Translations under genes and position numbers: made by a program
The notes under the pieces: generated by a model
Told to the model about the DNA's origin: nothing
The model's input: the letters and a program-made list of their open reading frames with translations, nothing else
The model's database searches: none
Assembly (NCBI GenBank): GCA_016192825.1
Contig: JACPTK010000123.1
Location: 62,001 to 126,000, forward strand
DNA length: 64,000 nucleotides
Direction of reading: 5' to 3'
Source of the DNA: Betaproteobacteria bacterium
Lineage (GTDB): Bacteria; Pseudomonadota; Gammaproteobacteria; Burkholderiales; SG8-41
Shown: positions 1 through 7,454 of the stretch, piece after piece
Layout of the letters: every line of letters begins with the position of its first letter
Position numbering within the stretch: the first letter of the stretch is position 1

Positions 1-1091
1 AACTGCCGGCGCGGCTCGCCAGCGGCAAGTCGGACAACCAGATCCTCGCGGTGGTGAAGCACCTGCAGGAGCTGCACCCCAAGCGTCAGGTGATCCTGGT
101 GTCGAAAGACATCAACATGCGCATCAAGGCGCGCGCGCTGGGACTGGCGGCCGAGGACTACTTTAACGACAAGGTGCTGGAGGACACCGACCTCCTCTAC
201 ACCGGCGCGCGCGCGCTGCCCGGGGATTTCTGGGACAGCCACGGCCGGGATATGGAGTCATGGCAGCAGCACGGTCATACCTATTACCGGGTGCGCGGGC
301 CGCTCTGCCCGCAGCTCCAGGTGAACGAGTTCGTCTATCTCGAGGCGGAGCGCCCGTTCCACGCGCAGGTCACGGAGGTGAGCGGCAGGACCGCCACCCT
401 CATGACGCTGCGCGATTACGCCAGCCAGCGCCACAACGTCTGGGGCATCACCGCGCGCAACCGGGAGCAGAATTTCGCGCTCAACATCCTGATGAATCCG
501 CAGATCGATTTCGTGACGCTGCTCGGCCAGGCGGGCACCGGCAAGACCCTGCTCACCCTGGCCGCCGGCCTCATGCAGACGCTTGAGAACAAGACCTACA
601 CCGAGATCATCATGACGCGGGTCACGGTGCCGGTGGGCGAGGACATCGGCTTCCTGCCGGGCACCGAGGAGGAGAAGATGAATCCCTGGATGGGCGCGCT
701 CGAGGACAATCTCGATGTGCTCAACCGCACCGACGACGACGCCGGCGAGTGGGGCCGCGCCGCCACGCGCGACCTGATCCGATCGCGCATCAAGGTGAAG
801 TCGCTCAACTTCATGCGCGGGCGCACCTTCATCAACAAGTACCTGATCATCGACGAGGCGCAGAACCTGACGCCCAAGCAGATGAAGACGCTGATCACCC
901 GCGCCGGGCCCGGCGCCAAGGTGGTGTGCCTCGGCAACATCGCGCAGATCGACACGCCCTATCTCACCGAAGGCAGCTCCGGGCTCACCTACGTGGTCGA
1001 CCGCATGAAGGGCTGGTCGCACAGCGGGCACGTCACCTTGACGCGCGGCGAACGCTCGCGCCTCGCCGATCACGCTGCCGAGGCCCTTTAA
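1..1091 (+). CDS. PIN-PhoH family ATPase, 3' part
   Basis: Partial gene: the frame is open to the left edge, so the true start lies before the window. The visible 5' codons (LPARLASGKSDN) read as the end of a PIN-type nuclease domain. It is followed by a PhoH-type P-loop ATPase with Walker A GQAGTGKT near base 525 and Walker B LIIDEAQN near base 846. PIN-PhoH fusions are predicted RNA helicase/nucleases acting in RNA processing; the exact substrate is not known. The gene converges on dnaB, with a short heptamer array between the two stops. Family assignment is firm; biological role is inferred only from the family. Confidence 0.9.
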   Translation, partial: LPARLASGKSDNQILAVVKHLQELHPKRQVILVSKDINMRIKARALGLAAEDYFNDKVLEDTDLLYTGARALPGDFWDSHGRDMESWQQHGHTYYRVRGPLCPQLQVNEFVYLEAERPFHAQVTEVSGRTATLMTLRDYASQRHNVWGITARNREQNFALNILMNPQIDFVTLLGQAGTGKTLLTLAAGLMQTLENKTYTEIIMTRVTVPVGEDIGFLPGTEEEKMNPWMGALEDNLDVLNRTDDDAGEWGRAATRDLIRSRIKVKSLNFMRGRTFINKYLIIDEAQNLTPKQMKTLITRAGPGAKVVCLGNIAQIDTPYLTEGSSGLTYVVDRMKGWSHSGHVTLTRGERSRLADHAAEAL

Positions 1092-1108
1092 CACCGTGAC
1101 TGGGCCGG

Positions 1109-1164
1109 ATCCGCGATCCGTGATCCGTGATCCGTGATCCGTGATCCGTGATCCGTGATCCGTG
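1109..1164. repeat. Heptamer array, 8 copies of ATCCGTG
   Basis: Eight head-to-tail 7-bp units fill the gap between the convergent PhoH and dnaB genes; the last seven are exactly ATCCGTG and the first is ATCCGCG. Unlike most other word-repeat loci in this window, only one arm is present. The exact copies suggest recent expansion by slippage. Confidence 0.95.
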
Positions 1165-1170
1165 ATTCAG

Positions 1171-2565
1171 TTAGAAGCGTCCAGGATCGGCGTAGTTCTC
1201 GAAGCGGATGTGCTTCCCGAGGAAGGTCAGGCTGAACGGCCCGGTCGGGCCGTTGCGCTGCTTGGCGACGATGATCTCGGCGATGCCCCGCTTTTGCGTC
1301 TCCGGGTTGTAGACCTCGTCGCGGTAGATGAAAAGTATCAGGTCCGCGTCCTGCTCGATCGCCCCCGATTCGCGCAGGTCCGACATCATGGGGCGTTTGT
1401 CCTGGCGCGACTCCACGCTGCGGTTGAGCTGGGACAGCGCGATGACGGGGATGCTCAGGTCCTTGGACAGCCCTTTGAGCGAGCGCGAGATTTCGGCGAT
1501 TTCCGTGGCGCGGTTCTCCTCCCGGCCGCTCGCCGACATGAGCTGCAGGTAATCCACCACGATCAACGACAGTCCGCCGCACTGCCGGTGCAGGCGCCGG
1601 GCGCGCGAGCGCACTTCCAGCGCATTGAGTCCAGCGCTGTCATCGATGTAGAGCTGTGCCTCGTTGAGCTTGCCGACCGCCTCCACCATCCGCGGCCAGT
1701 CCTCGTCCTTGAAGGTTCCCGTGCGAAGCTCGTGCTGGTCGAACCGGCCGACGGATCCGATCATGCGCATGGCGAGCTGGGTTCCCGACATTTCCATGCT
1801 GAACACCGCGACCGCCTTCTTGAGGACCATCGTCACGTGCTCGACGATGTTCATGGCAAGGGCGGTCTTTCCCATCGACGGCCGTGCGGCGATGATGACG
1901 AGTTCCCCGCCGTGCAGGCCCGACGTCATGCGGTCCAGGTCCGTGAAACCCGTGGCCAGGCCGATCACATCGTCCTTGTTTTCCCGGTTGTAGAGCATGT
2001 CGATCCGCTCGACCGTCTCGGTGAGGAGCGGATCGATCTTGACGAATCCCTGCCGCGAACGGGCGCCCGCCTCCGCGATCTGGAACACCCTGGACTCGGC
2101 CTCGTCCACCAGCGCCTTGGCGTCGCGTCCCGACGGGTTGTAGGCGGCGTCCGCGATCTCGGTCCCCACGGCGGCAAGATTGCGCATGATGGCCCGCTCG
2201 CGCACGATCTCGGCGTAGCGGCGGATATTGGCGGCGCTCGGCGTATTCAGCGCGAGCGAGCCGAGGTAGGGGTGCCCGCCGATCTCCGCGAGCTTGCCGC
2301 TGCGCTCGAGGCTCTCGGCGACGGTCAGCGCATCGGCGGGCTTGCCGTGCTCGATGAGGCTCCCGATGTGCTGGAAGATGAGGCGGTGATCGGCGCGATA
2401 GAAATCGTGCTCCGTAACGAGGTCGGCGACGCGGTCCCAGGCGGTGTTGTCGAGCAGGAGTCCGCCGAGCACGGACTGCTCGGCCTCGATTGACTGCGGG
2501 GGAACCCGCGCCGCCTCGACCTGGGCGTCCTTGACGATCGCGGTGACGAGCTGGGCCTGGGCCAT
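1171..2565 (-). CDS. dnaB: Replicative DNA helicase DnaB
   Basis: Hexameric 5'-3' helicase that unwinds DNA at the replication fork and recruits primase. The 464-residue length is normal. It has an N-terminal DnaB domain (about residues 20-125), a linker, and a RecA-like ATPase domain with Walker A RPSMGKTA at about 229-236 and a Walker B region containing VVDYLQLM. The start MAQAQLV is followed by the usual PPQSIEAEQSVLGG motif. It lies downstream of the rpsF-priB-rpsR-rplI operon, as in many betaproteobacteria, but a strong terminator separates it from rplI, so it probably has its own promoter in the roughly 100-bp gap. Confidence 0.98.
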   Translation of the reverse strand: MAQAQLVTAIVKDAQVEAARVPPQSIEAEQSVLGGLLLDNTAWDRVADLVTEHDFYRADHRLIFQHIGSLIEHGKPADALTVAESLERSGKLAEIGGHPYLGSLALNTPSAANIRRYAEIVRERAIMRNLAAVGTEIADAAYNPSGRDAKALVDEAESRVFQIAEAGARSRQGFVKIDPLLTETVERIDMLYNRENKDDVIGLATGFTDLDRMTSGLHGGELVIIAARPSMGKTALAMNIVEHVTMVLKKAVAVFSMEMSGTQLAMRMIGSVGRFDQHELRTGTFKDEDWPRMVEAVGKLNEAQLYIDDSAGLNALEVRSRARRLHRQCGGLSLIVVDYLQLMSASGREENRATEIAEISRSLKGLSKDLSIPVIALSQLNRSVESRQDKRPMMSDLRESGAIEQDADLILFIYRDEVYNPETQKRGIAEIIVAKQRNGPTGPFSLTFLGKHIRFENYADPGRF

Positions 2566-2664
2566 GGTGCGCTGTGTCGGTTGCTTGTTGGTATGCGATC
2601 CCGTCGTTGACTGCCGACACCCGCCTCAAATGCACTGCTGGTGAAGTTTAAACGAAAATGCGCC

Positions 2665-2692
2665 AAAAAAAAGGGCTGTCGCCAGCCCTTTC
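2665..2692 (-). terminator. Intrinsic terminator of the rpsF operon
   Basis: A 7-bp stem (AAGGGCT/AGCCCTT, 2671-2677 with 2684-2690) encloses a 6-nt loop. Read on the minus strand it is followed by eight T residues (the A run at 2665-2672). It lies about 45 bp past the rplI stop, so it should end the ribosomal transcript before dnaB. Confidence 0.9.
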
Positions 2693-2733
2693 TTCCTTGC
2701 GCGAAAACCTGTTGAATTCATGCGCTAAACAAA

Positions 2734-3183
2734 TTACTGCTCTCCCAGCACCGAAACCGTGATCGTCACGACTACGTCGGCGTGCAGCGCGATCTTGATC
2801 GGGTGATCGCCGACCTGCTTCAACGGGCCCTGCGACATGCGGATCGCCGCCTTCGGCACGTCGATGCCCTGCGCTTTGAGCGCTTCGGAGATGTCCACGT
2901 TGGTGACGGACCCGAAAAGCTTTCCGTCCACGCCCGCCTTCTGCGTAACCTGGACCATGAGCCCGTCGAGCTTCGCAGCCTTCTCCTGTGCTTTCGCCAG
3001 CGCGTCCGACTGCGCCTGCTCCAGGTCCGCCCGACGCTGCTCGAATTCGGCCAGGCTCGCGGGGGTGGCGCGCTTTGCCTTCCCGTTGGGAATCAAATAG
3101 TTGCGCGCGAATCCCTCCTTCACCTTGACGACGTCGCCGAGGCTGCCCAGGTTCGCGATTTTTTCCAGGAGTATCACTTGCAT
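2734..3183 (-). CDS. rplI: Large ribosomal subunit protein bL9
   Basis: 149 residues, the normal length for bL9, which binds 23S rRNA near the L1 stalk. The start is set at MQVILLEK, which matches the conserved N-terminus. A Shine-Dalgarno AAGGAC lies just upstream, and the longer open frame above it is word-repeat sequence, not protein. The N-terminal RNA-binding domain (about 1-50) contains the [20 protein letters not shown] signature and is followed by a helical linker and the C-terminal domain. It is the last gene of the rpsF-priB-rpsR-rplI operon, separated from rpsR by a roughly 100-bp inverted word-repeat locus. Confidence 0.98.
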   Translation of the reverse strand: MQVILLEKIANLGSLGDVVKVKEGFARNYLIPNGKAKRATPASLAEFEQRRADLEQAQSDALAKAQEKAAKLDGLMVQVTQKAGVDGKLFGSVTNVDISEALKAQGIDVPKAAIRMSQGPLKQVGDHPIKIALHADVVVTITVSVLGEQ

Positions 3184-3199
3184 ATCAGGTCCTTTCGGA

Positions 3200-3287
3200 C
3201 AGTTGACAGTTTGCAGTGGGCAGTTTGCAGCGTGTTGCGACTTGAACCCGACTGCTGCCAACTGACGGCTGCCAACTGCAAACTCCT
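3200..3287. repeat. Inverted heptamer word-repeat locus, rpsR-rplI
   Basis: The left arm (3200-3230) is made of degenerate 7-bp words such as CAGTTGA, CAGTTTG, CAGTGGG. The right arm (3253-3286) carries the reverse complement with the same period (GCTGCCA, ACTGACG, ACTGCAA). The arms can pair into a long imperfect hairpin in the rpsR-rplI spacer. It ends immediately before the rpsR stop codon. Confidence 0.9.
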
Positions 3288-3620
3288 TCAGTGAAGGTCG
3301 GTGTACGGCAGCAGCGCCAGGAAGCGCGCCCGCTTCACCGCGATCGACAGCTGCCGCTGGTAGCGCGCCTTGGTGCCGGTGATGCGCGCCGGGATGAGTT
3401 TGCCGTTCTCGTTGATGAATTCCTTGAGAACGCCGATGTCCTTGTAGTCGATCTCCTTCACGCCCTCGGCGGTGAAGCGGCAGAACTTCCTGCGCCGGAA
3501 CAGCTGGCCGCGCCCGCCGCGCGTATCGCGGCCCTTGCCCTTTGCGAACTTGCCCTTGCCCTTGCCTTTGCCCCGGCCCCGGCCACCACCCCTCGACATT
3601 CCCTGTCTTGCCATCGCCAT
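3288..3620 (-). CDS. rpsR: Small ribosomal subunit protein bS18, long N-terminus
   Basis: bS18 binds uS6/bS6 on the 30S platform. The core (FRRRKFCRF to the end) is typical. The 110-residue length is longer than the usual 75-95 because of a low-complexity head (residues about 10-37) of repeated Arg-Gly, Gly-Lys pairs. The start is chosen 4 bp after priB in a tight operon; internal Met codons (MSRGGG) are possible alternatives but would still include the basic head. The head is encoded by GC-rich near-repeats, so it probably expanded by slippage. Confidence 0.96.
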   Translation of the reverse strand: MAMARQGMSRGGGRGRGKGKGKGKFAKGKGRDTRGGRGQLFRRRKFCRFTAEGVKEIDYKDIGVLKEFINENGKLIPARITGTKARYQRQLSIAVKRARFLALLPYTDLH

Positions 3621-3624
3621 AACG

Positions 3625-3933
3625 CTATTCCTTTATCGCTCGTGCTTCGGTTACATGCAGTATCAGCTGCGCGCTCATGCGGTTCTTGCGGTTAAGGAAC
3701 CCACTCACCTTGACCGGCTGCCCCGGCTTCAGCCGGGACATCGCCACCGCCACCTCGGCCATCGCCATGCCGCCCATCTCGCACTCGACCTGGCGCTTCA
3801 AACCGGCCTCGGTCTGCCGCGACCGGTGCATCAATTTGAAGCTGAGCAACGGGATGCCGGCGGGCGTATAGCGCAGCGGCTCGACGGTGGTGAGCTCGCC
3901 GCTCAACGCGACCTCGTTCGCTTCCACGCTCAA
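3625..3933 (-). CDS. priB: Primosomal replication protein PriB
   Basis: Single-stranded-DNA-binding OB-fold protein that helps PriA reload DnaB at stalled forks. The 102 residues match the family (start [14 protein letters not shown], middle [14 protein letters not shown]). It overlaps the rpsF stop by 4 bp (ATGA), so translation is coupled, and it lies between rpsF and rpsR as in Escherichia and betaproteobacteria. Lower in the same direction lies dnaB, its functional partner. Confidence 0.97.
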   Translation of the reverse strand: MSVEANEVALSGELTTVEPLRYTPAGIPLLSFKLMHRSRQTEAGLKRQVECEMGGMAMAEVAVAMSRLKPGQPVKVSGFLNRKNRMSAQLILHVTEARAIKE

Positions 3934-4328
3934 GCCCGGGCGGCCGCTTCTTCAACCGGCGCCGGCTTGGCGCTTCCCTCCGCGGCCGGGGCGGTCAGCG
4001 ACCTCGACTTCTCCTCCTTCATCATCGGGGAGGGCGCCGTCGCCGGTCCGCTCGTCTTGACGATGAGGTGGCGCAGCACCGCGTCGTTGAACTTGAAGGC
4101 GTGGTCGAGCTCTTCCAGCGTCTCGCCGTCGCATTCGACGTTCATCAGCACGTAGTGCGCCTTGTGGATCTTCTGGAGGGGAAATGCGAGTTGTCGCCGG
4201 CCCCAGTCCTCCAGCCGGTGGATCTTGCCGCCGCGCCCGGTGACCGTCTGGCGGTAGCGCTCGACCATGCCCGGGACCTGCTCGCTCTGGTCCGGATGGA
4301 CGATGAAAACGATCTCGTAATGCCGCAT
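3930..4328 (-). CDS. rpsF: Small ribosomal subunit protein bS6
   Basis: bS6 pairs with bS18 on the 30S platform. The start is placed at the ATG of [12 protein letters not shown] (4328): GGAG lies 8 nt upstream, whereas the GTG two codons earlier is only 2 nt from it. The protein is 132 residues: the ferredoxin-like core runs to about residue 95, then a low-complexity Ala/Pro/Glu tail. First gene of the rpsF-priB-rpsR-rplI operon, preceded by a consensus promoter and a structured leader. Confidence 0.97.
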   Translation of the reverse strand: MRHYEIVFIVHPDQSEQVPGMVERYRQTVTGRGGKIHRLEDWGRRQLAFPLQKIHKAHYVLMNVECDGETLEELDHAFKFNDAVLRHLIVKTSGPATAPSPMMKEEKSRSLTAPAAEGSAKPAPVEEAAARA

Positions 4329-4351
4329 CGGCACATCTCCTTACGGGTGAA

Positions 4352-4370
4352 GGGCTCCGGTCAGGCGCCC
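4352..4370 (-). promoter_or_regulatory. Candidate S6:S18-binding leader stem
   Basis: In the rpsF 5' UTR, about 25-45 nt before the start codon, the minus strand reads GGGCGCCTGACCGGAGCCC. GGGC/GCCC can pair around an internal CCG. rpsF leaders in many bacteria bind the S6:S18 complex through a stem with an unpaired CCG, giving feedback control. Placement and CCG fit that motif; identity is inferred, not tested by a covariance model. Confidence 0.45.
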
Positions 4371-4442
4371 TCAGCCTCCCGCAAGCCTGCGCGGTGAGGC
4401 AAGGATTAGGGTCGGGGGATCACCCCCAAACCGAAGGGCGGC

Positions 4443-4470
4443 ATTATACCGAAGCCAGCTTGAAAATCAA
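4443..4470 (-). promoter_or_regulatory. Sigma-70 promoter of rpsF operon
   Basis: On the minus strand: -35 TTGATT (4465-4470), 16-bp spacer, -10 TATAAT (4443-4448). The predicted transcription start, near 4436, gives a roughly 108-nt leader before rpsF. It is the best consensus promoter I can see in the window. Confidence 0.85.
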
Positions 4471-4591
4471 GGAGTTTGCGCCCGTCCCGCCCGTCTGCGG
4501 AAGCCGGAAAATGGAGGCCGGTGCCGTGATCGACGCCCCCCGGGTCTTGGCTGCAGCGAACGCGTCCTTCGTCCCTGTTCGACCGACGACC

Positions 4592-6220
4592 TCAGTAGAT
4601 CAGCACCGCGCTCGCGTTGACGCGGATATCGTTCTGCGTGCGCGAGCCGGCGCCGTCCAGCACCTGCCCGACGTCGAGACGGAAGCTGTAGGCGTTGGTC
4701 TTGCCGAGGCGCAGCCCCACCCCGACGCTGGAAAGATTCTCTCTCGCCACTTCGTCGGGCTGGGCGTTGTTGCGCCTCAACTGGCCGATGTCGAAGAAGG
4801 CGAGCACTCGCGCACGCACGCCCTCCCAGCCGAGCCTGGCGCCAAAATCCGGCGTGTACAGCTCCAGCGTGCCGACGTAGCCCTTGTCGTTGGTGGCCTC
4901 GCGCAAGCGAAATGCGCGGACGGAATCCTGGCCTCCGGCCCCGAATTGCTCTCCCGAAACCAGCGCATCGCCGGTATGCTGCGCGTTGAATCCGGCCCGC
5001 ATCTGCCAGTCGTTGCGGAACGATCGCACGTAGTTCGCCCCGTACCGGGACAGCACGTAATCCGCGTCCGCGCCGGCGCGCGCGCCGTTCGGAAATCCCG
5101 GCTTGGGGCCCCGGAAATCCTCTTCCTGCCCGTCATTGCCGCCGGGAATGTTGCGTGCCACGGATCCGTAATAACTGAATTCCGCGGCCGCCATGCGCAA
5201 CAGCCCGCTGTAGGTCAGCGAGAGCGGATGGATGGTGATGTCCGGCACGAAAGCCTGCCCTGAGAACAACACCTCGTTCTTGAAGGCGCGATAGTCGAGC
5301 CCGATCGCGAGTTTCTGCTCCACCTCGCCCCACTTCGGCAGGAAATAGGAGAACCGCGCGCCAAATATCGCGCCGCTGCCGCTCACGTTGAACAATCCCT
5401 GCACCACGCCGGAATTGACGTCGGAGTAGCCGGCAATCAGGTCGAACGCGGCGTTCCAGCGGTAGAGCGGGATGCGATAGCCGAAGCCGTAGATCTGGAC
5501 GTCGTCGACGCGGTCCGGCGAGGTGACGAACTGGGCGGTCAGGCTGTGGTCGCGATTGAACAGGTTGGCGTGCTGGAACCCGATGCCCGCGCGGTAGTCC
5601 CCGGTTTCCGGCGTGCCCGTGTTGTCCGCCGAAAGAAAAACGCGCCACGGCTTGTCGTCGGCCACCTTGATCCTGACGTCGATCTGGTCCTCGGATGCGC
5701 CCGAGCGCAGCAGCACGTTGGTCTGCTTGACCGGGTGCTCGCCCGCCAGCAGCAGGTTGCGCGCGATTTCCTTGGAGTTCGGCGTCGCCCCCTCCCGGAT
5801 AGTCGGGAGGCTCCCGCGGATATTATCGGCGTCGAAGCGCGTGTTGCCCTCGATCGACACCCGCCCCACGCGCGGCTGCACGACGCGGAACTGGACCACC
5901 CCCCTCGTGATGTCCTGCTCCGGGAGGACCACCTGCACCACGCTGTAGCCCCGGTCGCGGTAGGACTGTTCCAGCGCCTCGAGCGCGCGCTGGACGTCGG
6001 CAAAATCCCTACCGGCGCCGGTGTAGGGCGCAACGGCACGCTCGATCTCCTCGGGCTTGAGCAGCGTGTTGCCCTGGACGTCGAAACGGCTGATGTCGAA
6101 ATGCGGCGGCGGAACGGCCGCGTCCTGGGCGGTAACCGTCACGGCATGCGAAACCAGCGCCGTCAGGCACACCGCCGGCAGCAGCGTCCGGACCGTCGAG
6201 GCGCCCCACTTCCGGATCAT
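4592..6220 (-). CDS. TpsB outer-membrane transporter (ShlB/FhaC family)
   Basis: Outer-membrane partner that exports the TpsA exoprotein. 542 residues: signal peptide (about 1-31), POTRA 1 (about 41-115, DISRFDVQGNTLL), POTRA 2 (about 118-195, GRVSIEGNTRFDADNIRG), then a 16-strand-type barrel ending in ...ASAVLIY with a terminal aromatic residue. The loop-6 motif normally written VRGY reads VRAF here (DSVRAFRLRE). It is the third gene of the tpsA-sulfotransferase-tpsB operon, 46 bp after the sulfotransferase gene. No terminator is obvious downstream. Confidence 0.93.
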   Translation of the reverse strand: MIRKWGASTVRTLLPAVCLTALVSHAVTVTAQDAAVPPPHFDISRFDVQGNTLLKPEEIERAVAPYTGAGRDFADVQRALEALEQSYRDRGYSVVQVVLPEQDITRGVVQFRVVQPRVGRVSIEGNTRFDADNIRGSLPTIREGATPNSKEIARNLLLAGEHPVKQTNVLLRSGASEDQIDVRIKVADDKPWRVFLSADNTGTPETGDYRAGIGFQHANLFNRDHSLTAQFVTSPDRVDDVQIYGFGYRIPLYRWNAAFDLIAGYSDVNSGVVQGLFNVSGSGAIFGARFSYFLPKWGEVEQKLAIGLDYRAFKNEVLFSGQAFVPDITIHPLSLTYSGLLRMAAAEFSYYGSVARNIPGGNDGQEEDFRGPKPGFPNGARAGADADYVLSRYGANYVRSFRNDWQMRAGFNAQHTGDALVSGEQFGAGGQDSVRAFRLREATNDKGYVGTLELYTPDFGARLGWEGVRARVLAFFDIGQLRRNNAQPDEVARENLSSVGVGLRLGKTNAYSFRLDVGQVLDGAGSRTQNDIRVNASAVLIY

Positions 6221-6266
6221 CTGTATTCCCGAGCCGTCATGGCCGGCATTCTACGGCATCGCCCCA

Positions 6267-7352
6267 CTACCAGCATTCCATCAGCTCCTCCACCGGAAAC
6301 GCAAGACCGACCGACGTCCATACGCCGGCCACCCGTCGCACCGCCGCGTCGGCGCTGTTTCTCCACTGCGGGTGGCGCCTGCGGTTGTCGAACACCTTGA
6401 ACGCCTCGGGCTTGCCTCTGGATTTGAAGCGCTTGAAGTAGCTGGCGGCAAGATCCATCATGCGCTCCCCGCCGTAGACCACGACGCTCCAGTTGCGGCT
6501 CGCCGCGAGGCCGGTCAGCGCCAGGTCGTAGTGATACTGCTCCCAGTAGCGCAGGTAGACCTCGAAGTAGTCCTGCTCCATGAGCTTGTCCGGGTCGGCA
6601 CCGGTAAAAATCGCATCGCGCCGCGCCCATTCCTCGATATTGCCGCGCACCTTGAACTTGCCGTCCTGTGGCAACCCGGTGGACTTTTCATACGTCGAGA
6701 TGCAGGCCGGAAGCGGATGGCGCAGCGTGATCACGTATTCGGTGTTGGGTCCCAGTGCCGTGTGGAAGAACGCGCCGTGATACGCGGCCTTGGTCGCCTT
6801 CTTCGGCACCACGATGAGGTTGTCGAACACGCGCGAATTGGCGAAAAAAACCTCCACCATCGCGAGGTATTCGGCCATGTTCTGGATCATCGTGGTGAGC
6901 GAGTTGTAGTTTTCCTTGAACTGGAACGGCGCCGCGTCGGGAAAGCCGTCGTGCGCGATGGCATTGGGGACCTGGTCGGGGTCCATGCCGACCGCGACGA
7001 ACAGCTGCTTCGTGAGATAGGACCCGCCGTGCCGCGGGCACCCGACGACGCAGACGAAGCGGTAGCGCTCATGGACCAGGCGCAATTTGTCGGGCTGCCC
7101 GACCATAAGCGCGGTCAGCAGCTCGTAGCTGCGCAGGATCGCCTTCTGCCCGGCCGGATTCTGCAAGACGCGATCGGCCACCGCGACGGCGGCCTGCTGC
7201 CTTTCCTCCGCCTGCGCCGGCACCAGCGCTTCGCTGAGTTGATCGTGCCAGGAGGCCTCGAACCCCTTTTCCTCGATATGCCGGTGCAGGAAATCGATGA
7301 AGACCGGCGAGACGGGGAATTCCTTGTCGGTAAGCTTGATTTCGACGCCCAT
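6267..7352 (-). CDS. Sulfotransferase-like protein between tpsA and tpsB
   Basis: 361 residues. It contains a PAPS-type 5'-phosphosulfate loop, VVGCPRHGGSYL at about 102-113. A 3'-phosphate-binding-like strand and helix, TLRHPLPACISTYEKS at about 209-224, follows the RxP...S pattern of sulfotransferases. No signal peptide or membrane segment is visible, so it should act in the cytoplasm with PAPS as likely donor. It sits between the TpsA exoprotein and its transporter on the same strand (103 bp after tpsA, 46 bp before tpsB), which suggests that it modifies the exoprotein or something attached to it. The substrate is unknown; the acceptor side cannot be read from sequence. Confidence 0.75.
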   Translation of the reverse strand: MGVEIKLTDKEFPVSPVFIDFLHRHIEEKGFEASWHDQLSEALVPAQAEERQQAAVAVADRVLQNPAGQKAILRSYELLTALMVGQPDKLRLVHERYRFVCVVGCPRHGGSYLTKQLFVAVGMDPDQVPNAIAHDGFPDAAPFQFKENYNSLTTMIQNMAEYLAMVEVFFANSRVFDNLIVVPKKATKAAYHGAFFHTALGPNTEYVITLRHPLPACISTYEKSTGLPQDGKFKVRGNIEEWARRDAIFTGADPDKLMEQDYFEVYLRYWEQYHYDLALTGLAASRNWSVVVYGGERMMDLAASYFKRFKSRGKPEAFKVFDNRRRHPQWRNSADAAVRRVAGVWTSVGLAFPVEELMECW

Positions 7353-7454
7353 GGTCGCGGCTCGCGTTCAAATCCTGTCGGTGCGGAAAACGGCCGCGCT
7401 ATTGTGCAGGGTTTGCACTGGCGTGTCACAGGGACGGCAAGGACGAACCGCCAT

